Positions 24,318-32,516 of a stretch of 64,000 bases of DNA are shown in pieces (positions within the stretch are counted from its first letter, which is position 1; each line of letters opens with the position of its first letter). The notes beneath the pieces were generated by a model. The model searched no databases and was not told the DNA's origin. It saw only the letters and a program-made list of their open reading frames with translations. Source of the DNA: Spongiactinospora sp. TRM90649 (GTDB lineage Bacteria > Actinomycetota > Actinomycetes > Streptosporangiales > Streptosporangiaceae); the NCBI RefSeq assembly GCF_029382225.1, contig NZ_JARLTC010000019.1, forward strand, positions 1-64,000, written 5' to 3'. A program made the position numbers and the translations under genes.

Positions 24318-26357
24318 GTGGCAAAGCTCGGCCGGGTCGGGCCGTACACCCTGCTGGAACGTCTCGGCAGAGGCGGCATGGGCGAGGTGTACCTCGCCGG
24401 TACCCGGCGTGGTGACCGCGTCGCCGTGAAACTCCTGCGTGATCCGCCGGACTACGACGGCGAGGCCCGGTTACGCCTGGAACGCGAGGTGCGCGCGCTG
24501 CGCAGGGTCGAGAGCCCCTACGTGGCCCGCGTCCTCGACGCCGACCTGCGCGCCAGGCGCCCCTACCTGGTGATGGAGCACATCGACGGCGAGACCCTGC
24601 TGGAGCGGATCCGCCGGGACGGACCCTTCGATCGCGCCGAGCTGGTGGAGCTGGCCCAGCGGATGGCGACCGCGCTGGCCATCATCCACGCCGCCGGAGT
24701 CGTGCACCGAGACATGAAACCGGGCAACGTGCTACTCGGCCCCGAAGGGCCGGTTCTGATCGACTTCGGTATCGCCCAGCTCGTGGACGCCACCCGGCTC
24801 ACCATGACCGGCACCTTCCTCGGCACCCCCGGCTACGCCGCGCCCGAGCTGTTCGCCGACGAGCCCGTGGGCCAGCCCGCCGACATCTACGCCTGGGCGG
24901 CCACCATGGCGTTCGCGGGCACCGGGCGGCCGACCTTCGCGGGCGGCACCGCCGAGGCGCTGATGTACTCCATCCTGAACGGGCAGGCCGATCTCGACGG
25001 CGTGCCCGCCGCGCTGCTGCCGCTGGTCAAGGCGGGGCTGCACCGCAGGCCAGCCAAGCGCCCCACCGCCGCCGTGCTGGCCGACCGGCTGACCAGGCTG
25101 GCCCGTGCGACCCGCGCCCAGGAGGCTGAGGCGTCGCCCGTCGCGGCCGACGCGCCCGACGCCGCGGTCGGAACGCGGCCGGAGTCCGAGGCCGCCGAGA
25201 CCGACGGCGCCGCCAGGCGAAAATCCCCGGGCAGGCCGGTCGCCGGGCGCGCGGCGGCGGAGGCCCCGGGCCGGAGCGCGGCCACCGACACCACCGCCGA
25301 CGGCCCGTCACCGGCCGGGCGCACCACCGGCAAGACCGAGACGCGGTCGGCGGCCTCCGCCAAGGCCGCCACCGAGAGCCGGGAATCCGACGGCCGGAGC
25401 TCGGCCGAGGGCCGTACCGGCACGTCCAGGAGCGCCGCCGAGGCACGCGCCGCGTCGGACGGCCGGACATCGAGCAGAAGCTCCGCTGAGGCACGCGCCG
25501 CGGCGGAGAGCCGCACGGGCGGCAGGGCCGCCTCCGACGGCCGGGCCGCGTCGGACGGCCGGACGTCGGGCAGAGGCCCCGCCGATGGCCGGGCCGCGGC
25601 GGAGAGCCGCACGGCCGGCAGAGTGGCCTCCGACGGCCGGGGGGCCGGCGTCGAGGCGCGGTCGGCGGCCGAGGGCCGGACGGGTTCGGCCAAGGGCGCG
25701 ACGGAGGTCAAGACGGGCGCGGCCAAGACCCAGGGCGGGCAGAAGACCCGTTCCGGCAGGGCGCTCGGCCGCGCGGCCAACGGCAAGGGCGATGGTGCCA
25801 CGAGGGGCGGGCGCGTCGCCAGGAGGTCGGGGTCCGCGCCGTCGCCCGCGGGAAACGCGGTGCTGGTGATGCTCGCGGTGCTGGCCGCGCCGTGTGTGGT
25901 GGCGGCGGTCATCTGGGCGCCGGTCTCGCTGGCGCTCACCGCGTTCTTCGCGGTGCTGGTGCGGGCGCTCTGGCTCGGCCACTGGCTGGTCCGCAACCGC
26001 AAGTCCGCTCCCGCGCGGCGGATCCTGCGCGTGGTGTGCTTCCCGTTCGTGTTCGCGATCTCCGCGCTGAGCGCGGTGGCCTGGCCCGGGCTGCCCGCCG
26101 CAGGGGCGGCGGGCCTGACGTTGTGGGCGGCCTCCGGTGGCCATCTGGGCCCCGACTGGCTGGACCGGCCCGTACCGGTGACCATCTCCGGCGTGGTGTT
26201 CGCCATCGTATGCGGTGGGATCATCGGCAGGGAGATCGAGCGGGTCGGTCCGGAGGTGCCCGAGCTGCGTAAGGAGGGGCTGCGCGCGCTGGCCGTGCTG
26301 GGCGGGTTCGTCGCCCTGTGCGCCGCGACCGTGCGCGTCATCTCCCTCCTGCTCTGA
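24318..26357 (+). CDS. Eukaryotic-type Ser/Thr protein kinase with repetitive linker and multi-span membrane tail
   Basis: 679 aa. The kinase domain covers residues ~8-265: glycine loop GRGGMGEVY, Lys38 in VAVKLL, catalytic Asp132 in HRDMKPGN, Asp149 in DFG, and GTPGYAAPE in the activation loop, so it should be active. Residues ~265-510 are a low-complexity Ala/Ser/Arg/Gly linker with repeated ASDGR, AEARAA and AESRT units. After ~512 there are four or five hydrophobic segments to the C-terminus. Unlike PknB-type kinases there is no extracellular PASTA domain, so any sensing is by the membrane part. Substrates are unknown. GTG 24318 follows a strong Shine-Dalgarno. Confidence 0.88.
   Translation: MAKLGRVGPYTLLERLGRGGMGEVYLAGTRRGDRVAVKLLRDPPDYDGEARLRLEREVRALRRVESPYVARVLDADLRARRPYLVMEHIDGETLLERIRRDGPFDRAELVELAQRMATALAIIHAAGVVHRDMKPGNVLLGPEGPVLIDFGIAQLVDATRLTMTGTFLGTPGYAAPELFADEPVGQPADIYAWAATMAFAGTGRPTFAGGTAEALMYSILNGQADLDGVPAALLPLVKAGLHRRPAKRPTAAVLADRLTRLARATRAQEAEASPVAADAPDAAVGTRPESEAAETDGAARRKSPGRPVAGRAAAEAPGRSAATDTTADGPSPAGRTTGKTETRSAASAKAATESRESDGRSSAEGRTGTSRSAAEARAASDGRTSSRSSAEARAAAESRTGGRAASDGRAASDGRTSGRGPADGRAAAESRTAGRVASDGRGAGVEARSAAEGRTGSAKGATEVKTGAAKTQGGQKTRSGRALGRAANGKGDGATRGGRVARRSGSAPSPAGNAVLVMLAVLAAPCVVAAVIWAPVSLALTAFFAVLVRALWLGHWLVRNRKSAPARRILRVVCFPFVFAISALSAVAWPGLPAAGAAGLTLWAASGGHLGPDWLDRPVPVTISGVVFAIVCGGIIGREIERVGPEVPELRKEGLRALAVLGGFVALCAATVRVISLLL
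25380..25720 (+). repeat. Degenerate coding repeats in the kinase linker
   Basis: About a dozen imperfect units encoding variants of ASDGR-, AAESRT- and SSAEARA- recur through 25380-25720. They are in frame and would lengthen or shorten the linker by slippage or recombination. Confidence 0.65.
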
Positions 26358-26367
26358 CGCCCTCCGC

Positions 26368-27390
26368 TCAGCCGTCGCGGCGTGCGAACCGGTTGAAGAT
26401 GCGCTCGCCCGCGTGGACCGCGCCCTCGGCGACGTCGCGCAGCACGCCGATGAACGGGTCCTGTGACTGCGACCAGGAGTCGCGGTAGGAGCGGGCGGCG
26501 GCCTTGACCTCTTCGGAGATCTTGGCGTTGGCGTCGTCCTCGCGGCGCGGGTAGGTGCCGCCGAGGATCCGCTCGTACTCGCCGCTGCGCCGCCACTTGT
26601 CGAGTTCGGCGACCCGGGCGACGGCGAACGGGTGGGTGGTGCCGAGCAGGTTGAGCACCTTCAGGAAGCCGTCGCGGACGTCGCCGCCGGTGTCGTACTC
26701 CCTGGCCTGGTCGAGGAACGCCTCGACGTTCATCTCGTGCAGGCGGGAGCCGCCGGCGAGCTTCATCAGCGCGCGCAGCGCGGCCTCGGGGTCCTGGCCG
26801 CAGAGCAGACCGCCACGGTCGGCGGACAACTCGGACTTGCGGTACCACTCCTCAAGGCCGGCCACGATCGCCCGCAGGCCGATGTAACCGAGCGGAATCC
26901 AGGCGACGCGGGTGGCGAGCCGGGTAAGGATGTCGAGCATGGTCCGGTAGACGGCGTGGCCGGACAAGATGTGCGCGGTCTCGTGGCCGATCACGAACCG
27001 CTGCTCCTCCTCGTCCATGAGGTCGAGCAGGCCGGTGGTGACCACGATGAACGGGTCGTCGAAGCCGATCGCCTTGGCGTTGACGGAGGGGTCCTGCTGT
27101 ACGTAGACCTCGGGGATCCGGCGCAGATCGAGGATGTAGGCGGCGTCGCGGCCCATGTCGTGCAGGGCGCGGAACTGGGTCTCGCTGGTGCGGACCGCCG
27201 AGGCGAGGTAGATCAGGCGCAGCCGGCGCTCGCTGATCAGCCCTGACATCTGCTTGAGCACGGTGTCGAACCCGCTGAGTGAACGAAGGGCGACCAGCGC
27301 GGACCGGTCGGCGGGGTGTTCGTAGGCGCGGGATGAGATACCGGCGAGCTGTACTCGGTTTCGATCCGGGGTGGTCGTCATGCCCGGCAT
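26368..27390 (-). CDS. M48 family metallopeptidase
   Basis: 340 aa zinc protease. The HExxH motif is HETAH at 136-140 and the third ligand is most likely Glu187 in SELSADRGG. A hydrophobic stretch at about 155-180 lies between them; there is no N-terminal signal peptide, so it is either soluble or attached to the membrane by that stretch. It resembles HtpX-like quality-control proteases. It converges with the kinase gene (10-nt gap) and diverges from nadD. ATG 27390 or the in-frame ATG at 27381 could be the start. Confidence 0.85.
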   Translation of the reverse strand: MPGMTTTPDRNRVQLAGISSRAYEHPADRSALVALRSLSGFDTVLKQMSGLISERRLRLIYLASAVRTSETQFRALHDMGRDAAYILDLRRIPEVYVQQDPSVNAKAIGFDDPFIVVTTGLLDLMDEEEQRFVIGHETAHILSGHAVYRTMLDILTRLATRVAWIPLGYIGLRAIVAGLEEWYRKSELSADRGGLLCGQDPEAALRALMKLAGGSRLHEMNVEAFLDQAREYDTGGDVRDGFLKVLNLLGTTHPFAVARVAELDKWRRSGEYERILGGTYPRREDDANAKISEEVKAAARSYRDSWSQSQDPFIGVLRDVAEGAVHAGERIFNRFARRDG

Positions 27391-27463
27391 GCTACGTCGG
27401 GGAACCGCGCTTCGCGCGTGGTCCGGCGGAGGGGCCGAGTCAAGATTGTCTGATTGGGGCGCG

Positions 27464-27469
27464 TATGGT
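27464..27469 (+). promoter_or_regulatory. -10 element TATGGT of a predicted leaderless nadD transcript
   Basis: TATGGT lies exactly 7 nt before ATG 27477. It overlaps the in-frame ATG at 27465, which makes that codon an unlikely start. Confidence 0.55.
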
Positions 27470-27476
27470 CCGTTGC

Positions 27477-28094
27477 ATGATGAACGCGCCGAACGGCGAA
27501 GGGCATCGGCGGGTGGGGGTCATGGGCGGGACGTTCGATCCCATTCACCATGGGCACCTGGTGGCCGCGAGCGAGGTCGCCCACCACTTCGCACTGGACG
27601 AGGTCGTCTTCGTCCCGACGGGGATTCCTTGGCAGAAGGCCGAGCAGGCGGTCTCCGCGCCCGAGGACCGGTATCTGATGACCGTCATCGCCACGGCGTC
27701 GAACCCTCGTTTCTCGGTGAGCCGCGTGGACATCGACCGCCCCGGGCCGACCTTCACAATCGATACTTTGCGGGATATATCGGGAATATACGGACCTGGG
27801 GTTGAGCTTTACTTCATAACGGGAGCCGACGCGCTCGCGCAGATCCTCTCTTGGCGTGACGCCGAGGAGCTCTTCACCATCGCTCATTTCGTAGGCTGTA
27901 CCCGACCGGGTCATGTCCTGCATGATCCCGGCCTCCCTGAGGGGAAGGTCAGCCTGGTGGAGATCCCGGCCCTCGCGATCTCGTCCTCGGAGTGCCGCCA
28001 GCGGGTGGGCGCCGGAGAGCCGATCTGGTACCTGGTGCCCGACGGGATCGTGCAATACATCAATAAACGCGGCCTGTACCGGGAATCCTCATAG
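27477..28094 (+). CDS. nadD: Nicotinate-nucleotide adenylyltransferase
   Basis: 205 aa enzyme of NAD synthesis that adenylates nicotinate mononucleotide. The nucleotidyl-transferase motif GGTFDPIHHGH is at about residues 19-29, and the C-terminal ISSSEC matches the ISSTxIR motif. ATG 27477 is chosen from the -10 placement; homologues also begin about 15 residues before GVMGGTFDP. It leads nadD-rsfS-phosphatase, the order seen at Rv2421c-Rv2419c in M. tuberculosis. Confidence 0.94.
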   Translation: MMNAPNGEGHRRVGVMGGTFDPIHHGHLVAASEVAHHFALDEVVFVPTGIPWQKAEQAVSAPEDRYLMTVIATASNPRFSVSRVDIDRPGPTFTIDTLRDISGIYGPGVELYFITGADALAQILSWRDAEELFTIAHFVGCTRPGHVLHDPGLPEGKVSLVEIPALAISSSECRQRVGAGEPIWYLVPDGIVQYINKRGLYRESS

Positions 28095-28130
28095 GAGACA
28101 GCGCCGACAACAGGAGGTCAGACCCACATC

Positions 28131-28535
28131 GTGACCGCATCAGAACGAGCCGTCCGGCTCATCGAGGTCGCCGCCGAGGCGGCGTCCGAGAAGCTCGCCG
28201 ACGACATTCTCGCCTACGACGTGAGCGAGCAGCTCGTCATCACCGACGCCTTCCTGCTCTGCTCCGCGACCAACGACCGCCAGGTCCGTGCCATCGTCGA
28301 TGAGATCGAAGAGCGCCTGCGCGTGGAGGCCGACGCCAAGCCGGTGCGCCGCGAGGGCGAGCGCGAGGGCCGCTGGGTCCTGCTCGACTACGTCGACATC
28401 GTGGTGCACGTCCAGCACGAGGAAGACCGCACCTTCTACGCCCTTGAGCGGCTGTGGAAGGACTGCCCGCCCCTTCCGCTGCCCGAAGGCGTACGCCACG
28501 CCGCGGCGCAGCGCAGCCGCGGAGCGTCTACGTGA
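28131..28535 (+). CDS. rsfS: Ribosome silencing factor RsfS
   Basis: 134 aa. RsfS binds L14 on the 50S subunit and blocks subunit joining when nutrients are scarce. The sequences DILAYDVSEQ, DAFLLCSATNDRQV and WVLLDYVDIVVHV are family blocks. GTG 28131 follows AGGAGG at about 13 nt. The stop overlaps the next start by 4 nt (GTGA). Confidence 0.93.
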   Translation: MTASERAVRLIEVAAEAASEKLADDILAYDVSEQLVITDAFLLCSATNDRQVRAIVDEIEERLRVEADAKPVRREGEREGRWVLLDYVDIVVHVQHEEDRTFYALERLWKDCPPLPLPEGVRHAAAQRSRGAST

Positions 28536-29173
28536 GCAAGCGGCGTGTCGTCTGCTGGCGTCACGGCCAGACCCTGTGGAACGTCGAGCACCGCTTTCAG
28601 GGCCACTCCGACATCGCCCTCGACGAGGTCGGCGTAGCCCAGGCCACGCGGGCCGCCGCGTTGCTCGCGGCGCTGCGGCCTTCCATGATCGTGTCCTCCG
28701 ACCTGCAACGCGCCTTCGACACGGCCGCCGCCCTCGGCCGCCTGACCGGCATCGACCCGATCGCCGACAAGGACCTGCGCGAGCGCGGCGGCGGTGAGTG
28801 GGAAGGCCTGACCAGGCAGGAGATCGCCGAGCGCTGGCCGGACGAGTACTCCTCCTGGGAGGCCCCCGGCGGCGAGGAGGTCGCCGACGTGGCCGACCGC
28901 GTGGCGGCCTCCATCCGCCGCTGGGCGGGCGAACTCGGCGAGGAGGGCCTGCTCGTGGTCACCTCGCACGGAGCCGCCCTGCGGCTGGGCATCGCCCGGC
29001 TGCTCGGCCTGCCGGAGGAACTGTGGTCCACCCTCGGCGGCCTGGGCAACTGCTCGTGGTCGGTGCTGGAGGAGGGCCGCAAGGGCTGGCGCCTGCTGGA
29101 GCACAACGCGGGCACCCTGCCCGAGCCCGTGCACAGCGACGACACCCCCGAGGCGGCGGAAGACCGTCCGTGA
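28532..29173 (+). CDS. Histidine phosphatase family protein, probable glucosyl-3-phosphoglycerate phosphatase
   Basis: 213 aa. The phosphatase motif is RHGQTLWN at residues 10-17, with the second histidine in VTSHGAAL and the downstream GGGEWEGL block. Its position after nadD-rsfS matches Rv2419c (GpgP), which removes phosphate from glucosyl-3-phosphoglycerate in methylglucose lipopolysaccharide synthesis. That assignment is from synteny; other substrates are possible. The start GTG overlaps rsfS by 4 nt. Confidence 0.85.
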   Translation: MSKRRVVCWRHGQTLWNVEHRFQGHSDIALDEVGVAQATRAAALLAALRPSMIVSSDLQRAFDTAAALGRLTGIDPIADKDLRERGGGEWEGLTRQEIAERWPDEYSSWEAPGGEEVADVADRVAASIRRWAGELGEEGLLVVTSHGAALRLGIARLLGLPEELWSTLGGLGNCSWSVLEEGRKGWRLLEHNAGTLPEPVHSDDTPEAAEDRP

Positions 29174-29252
29174 CCATTGGGACCATGGGCCCGCGCCGGA
29201 CGCCCGGCGCGGGCCGTGTCGCGGCGATTATGCGTAGGGCGCGCCGTACCGG

Positions 29253-29258
29253 TATGCT
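29253..29258 (+). promoter_or_regulatory. Possible -10 of the tRNA-Ala promoter
   Basis: TATGCT lies 41 nt upstream of the mature tRNA 5' end, a usual distance for a tRNA precursor. No clear -35 is seen. Confidence 0.4.
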
Positions 29259-29299
29259 TCCCAAGCGTCGCGAACGAAGGTTCGCCCGCGGCGCGACAA

Positions 29300-29372
29300 G
29301 GGGCTATGGCGCAGTTGGTAGCGCGCCTCCATGGCATGGAGGAGGTCTGGGGTTCGAATCCCCATAGCTCCA
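29300..29372 (+). tRNA. tRNA-Ala (anticodon GGC)
   Basis: A 73-nt cloverleaf: acceptor 29300-29306 with 29365-29371, D stem GCGC/GCGC, anticodon stem CCTCC/GGAGG with anticodon GGC at 29333-29335, and T arm TGGGG/CCCCA with TTCGAAT. The acceptor stem contains the G3-U70 wobble pair that marks alanine tRNAs. The 3' CCA is not encoded. Confidence 0.98.
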
Positions 29373-29388
29373 CCTCTTTCACGATCAG

Positions 29389-29412
29389 CGCCCTCGGGTC
29401 TTCCCGGGGGCG
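29389..29412 (+). terminator. Terminator shared by tRNA-Ala and the converging gene
   Basis: Ten pairs (29389-29398 with 29403-29412) close a TCTT loop. It lies 16 nt after the tRNA and 1 nt before the end of the reverse-strand gene, so it may act in both directions. Confidence 0.75.
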
Positions 29413-29413
29413 T

Positions 29414-31582
29414 TCATCGTTGGCGTGAGTGCAACATCTCCGCGATGTCCCACGTGTCGTCCCACGGGTCGGCCGGGCGGCGCGGGTCGGGCCAGTACTT
29501 GACGGGGTAGCTGCGATAGGCGTGGTGCGAGCGGCGTTCGTCCTCGGTGGGCATGGTCACGCCGGTGATCCAGGACAGCGGAATGGTGAACGTCAGCCGG
29601 TCGATCAGCTCGACCGCCACGACCACGCCGCCGGTGACGAGCACGACGCGGGCCATCACCTCCGAGTGACGGCCCCTGCGGTCGGCGAACTCCAGCCAGC
29701 GGATGCCGTCGTGCCAGCTCGCCGCGGCCTCGCGCAGCCCGGCGACCTTGCGCGACTCACGGGCCGGAGGGCCGGGCCGGCGGTCGGCGGCACGCATGGC
29801 GTGGACGACGAGCGCGAGCTCGGTCTCGCAGGGGCTCCAGGCGTCGAACAGCTCGGAGGGGGAGTAGCGCAGCGGCACCCGATCGCGCTCGCGCGGCACC
29901 GCGGCCCGGCGGCGGGCGCGGTCACGGCGGTCGCGCAGCTCGCTCAGCGCGCTCGCCGAACGCGGGCGCGGCGCGGTGGGACGGCGCAGGACGGCGGGCA
30001 GCAGCCCGCCCAGACACTCGTCGCCGTCGCGACCGGCGAGCAGCGCCCGGCCGTACGTGGTCAGCGCGCCGTCGCCGGTGACGCCGAGGCGCGCGGCCTC
30101 GCCCAGCGACCGGCGGACCCGGAACCCGGCGTGCACCGGCCCTCCGGTGTGACGCCACTCCAGCAGGGCGTTCACCTGCGTGGGATCGGTGCCCTGCCCC
30201 GGCGGCAGGTCGGCCAGCACGTCGAGCGGGGCGCGGCGTTCGGCCGGGGAGGCGTACCGGTTGGGGCCGAGGACGGTGTCGTGCTGGGCGAGACCGGGCT
30301 CGGGGTCGGACGTGCGCTCCATGGCCAGCCAGGCCCGCGCGAGCGTGAACCAGCGTCGCGCGGGCGGCGCGGAGCGCCAGGCGTCGTAGAGCGGCGTGGG
30401 CAGCCACACGGTCTCGTCGGGCGCCAGGGCGAGCAGATCGGCCCACACGGCGATCTCCAGCAGCAGGGCGGCCAGGTCGCCGGGGACGTCGACGGCGGCG
30501 GTGAGGCGCTCCATCTCCCGCTCGTCGAGGCCGTGGTGCTCGGTGGGCTCGCGATCGAACGGGGCCTGCCGCCACCGCAGATTGGACGGCGGGTCGAGAT
30601 CGCACCGCGCCAGGAGCCGGTCGGCCGCCCCCAGCACCGCGAACGCGCTCGCCGCGCCCGCTCGGTCGGCCCGCGCCACCCCCACCTCGACCGGCGCGAG
30701 ATCGGGCGGGCACGGATGCAGCCGCCCATACGGCGAGTCGCCCCGCAGCGCCATGCCGATCTCGCGCGGCAGCTCCAGCCGCAGCGACCTGGCGGCGAAG
30801 TCGATCGGCTCGCCGGTGAAGGAATAGGTGGTCACGACCAGCAGCCCCTGCTCCACCAGGGGCATCACCAGGTCACGCGCGCCGGTCAGGCCGATCCGCC
30901 GGAACGGCTCGTCGCGGTCCCATACCGAGAACTCGTCGCCGTAGACCGAACAGCACGGACGGTCGCTCGCGGCGAGCCCCTCCAGCAGCGCCCGGGGCCG
31001 GTCGGCCAGCCTGGCGACGCGGCGGCGCGTGGCCTCGGCGTCGGCGAACACGGCGGCGACCCGCTCCAGTGGATCGCCGCCGCCGGACGTGAGACCGAGC
31101 GAGCGCAGCACCGGTGCGAGCTGCTCACGGTCGTAGCGCGCCAGCAGCCCCCGGATCGGGCGGCCGAGGCCCGAGCGCTCGTGGCGCTGCCCTGTCTCCG
31201 GGGCGAGGTGTGCCTCAAGCAGGCACAGGCCGTCGTCGTCGCCCCAGGCCAGCCCGAGCGCCCGGAACCGGTCGGCCGTCCGTTTCAGCGCGCCGGGACG
31301 GCAGGCCGGACCGAGCAGGCGCCCCAGCTCGGCGAGCCCGATCGGGCGGTCTCCGAGGATCAGCAGGGCGTCGCGCACCTCGTGTTCGAAGCGGTCGTAC
31401 TCGATGCCCGCGGAGCCGCGCAGTACGCGTCGCACGATGGCCTCCGCGACCTCGCCGAACGTCACCGGGACCGGCGCGCTGCGGGCCAGTTCGTGTTCCG
31501 CGAGCAGCGCCACGAGGCGGGAGTCGGAGAGCGAGCGCAGGTGATCGACGTACGCCGGGGGCGGCGACGGCAACTCGTCCAT
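29414..31582 (-). CDS. Large protein of uncertain family, possibly related to helicase-associated (XPB/Ssl2-like) proteins
   Basis: 722 aa, soluble. Residues ~1-120 (LRSLSDSRLVALLAEHEL; DALLILGDRPIGLAELGRLLG) are helical and winged-helix-like, similar in plan to the N-terminus of actinobacterial helicase-associated proteins. No Walker A, Walker B or other ATPase motif is present. The C-terminal ~150 residues contain an Arg-rich patch and a beta-rich end (VVVAVELIDRLTFTIPLSWI). ATG 31582 is supported by TATGGT 6 nt upstream. The function is unknown; the family link is weak. Confidence 0.6.
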   Translation of the reverse strand: MDELPSPPPAYVDHLRSLSDSRLVALLAEHELARSAPVPVTFGEVAEAIVRRVLRGSAGIEYDRFEHEVRDALLILGDRPIGLAELGRLLGPACRPGALKRTADRFRALGLAWGDDDGLCLLEAHLAPETGQRHERSGLGRPIRGLLARYDREQLAPVLRSLGLTSGGGDPLERVAAVFADAEATRRRVARLADRPRALLEGLAASDRPCCSVYGDEFSVWDRDEPFRRIGLTGARDLVMPLVEQGLLVVTTYSFTGEPIDFAARSLRLELPREIGMALRGDSPYGRLHPCPPDLAPVEVGVARADRAGAASAFAVLGAADRLLARCDLDPPSNLRWRQAPFDREPTEHHGLDEREMERLTAAVDVPGDLAALLLEIAVWADLLALAPDETVWLPTPLYDAWRSAPPARRWFTLARAWLAMERTSDPEPGLAQHDTVLGPNRYASPAERRAPLDVLADLPPGQGTDPTQVNALLEWRHTGGPVHAGFRVRRSLGEAARLGVTGDGALTTYGRALLAGRDGDECLGGLLPAVLRRPTAPRPRSASALSELRDRRDRARRRAAVPRERDRVPLRYSPSELFDAWSPCETELALVVHAMRAADRRPGPPARESRKVAGLREAAASWHDGIRWLEFADRRGRHSEVMARVVLVTGGVVVAVELIDRLTFTIPLSWITGVTMPTEDERRSHHAYRSYPVKYWPDPRRPADPWDDTWDIAEMLHSRQR

Positions 31583-31630
31583 GTCAGCACCATAGACACG
31601 TAGCGTGCCGCTCGCGGCACTTTCCGTGAT

Positions 31631-32473
31631 CTAGTTGTACTTGTAGAGCGCGTCGCCGATCCGATGATCGCCGTCGAAGAGCGAAGCGCGGTACTTGCTG
31701 ATGGTCCGCCGCCCGTGCACGGCCTTCCCGCAGGTGCCCGGACCGGCGAGCTGGTGGATCTCGAAGCGGGCGGTCGGGTCGCCGCCGATGTAGTACTCGG
31801 CGTGGACCTGCCGCCGGTCCGTGCCCGTGTCGCAGGCGAAGATGGTCGTCTTCTTCCCGGTGAAGCACACCAGGGCCCGGCCCCTGGTCGAGGTGCAGAC
31901 CCTGGCGCGCGCCTGGGCGGTGGCGGGGCTGATGCCCGTCTCACGCGCGACGGGGTTCTTGGTGACCTTCTTGAGGGTCTTCCACTCGCTGACCTTGAGC
32001 CGGTGGTCGCCCTTGTAGAGCGCCGCCCGGTAGGTGATCGTGTCGCCGATCCAGGGGCTGCCCCGGACCTCGCCCTGGCGCGCGAGGTTGTGAACGGAGT
32101 ACATGGTGCCCAGGTACCCGTTCAGGTAGTACTCGACGGCGGGGTGCAGCCGGTCGTTCTCGGTGTCCTCGACGGAGACGCCGGGCTGGAGGCTGTCGTC
32201 CCCGCCCACGCAGGCCGCCGCGCCCCTGACCCGGACGCACTCCGGCGCACTGCGGGCCTTCTCTTCGGCGGGTTCGTCCGTGGGCTCCTCCGTCGGGGCG
32301 TCAGTGGACGAATCGGCCGGTGTCTTGGTCGCCGCCACGACCACGATCGGCTGCCGCCCGGCCTCGGGGGGCTGCGGCGCGCCCGCGCAGCCCTGGGTGG
32401 CGGCCACCGCGCCCGCCACGGTCAGCAGCGCTAGACATCTAGTGGTTAACGCCTGTCTATTTACCGTAATCAC
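31631..32473 (-). CDS. Secreted protein with duplicated YY...YRA-L-GDHR module
   Basis: 280 aa. A signal peptide (hydrophobic ~13-26) ends near TQGCAG; Cys29 could be lipidated but the lipobox is weak. Residues 50-75 are a Thr/Glu/Pro spacer. Two related modules follow: residues ~115-165 (YYLNGYLG ... YRAALYKGDHRL) and ~227-280 (YYIGGDPT ... YRASLFDGDHRI). They are offset by 112 residues and joined by a Cys-containing segment. The family and function are not recognised. GTG 32473 is the best start seen, without a clear Shine-Dalgarno. Confidence 0.65.
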   Translation of the reverse strand: MITVNRQALTTRCLALLTVAGAVAATQGCAGAPQPPEAGRQPIVVVAATKTPADSSTDAPTEEPTDEPAEEKARSAPECVRVRGAAACVGGDDSLQPGVSVEDTENDRLHPAVEYYLNGYLGTMYSVHNLARQGEVRGSPWIGDTITYRAALYKGDHRLKVSEWKTLKKVTKNPVARETGISPATAQARARVCTSTRGRALVCFTGKKTTIFACDTGTDRRQVHAEYYIGGDPTARFEIHQLAGPGTCGKAVHGRRTISKYRASLFDGDHRIGDALYKYN

Positions 32474-32516
32474 AACGATGTGACGTGTTCCACATGGATG
32501 TGGTTCCGGAGTGACC

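Noticed and set aside
24887..26848. A 653-codon open frame on the - strand overlapping the kinase and M48 genes
   Set aside because: It crosses the ends of two well-supported genes and encodes repeats that are only the complement of the kinase linker.
29300..29413. tRNA-Ala as an integration site of a mobile element
   Set aside because: No integrase and no direct repeat of the tRNA 3' end were found in the window, although the gene content does change there.
29429..31603. A 724-codon open frame on the + strand opposite the 29414-31582 gene
   Set aside because: Composition (Arg/Gln/Gly runs) is that of a GC-rich shadow; the reverse-strand frame has the -10 element and protein-like hydrophobic pattern.
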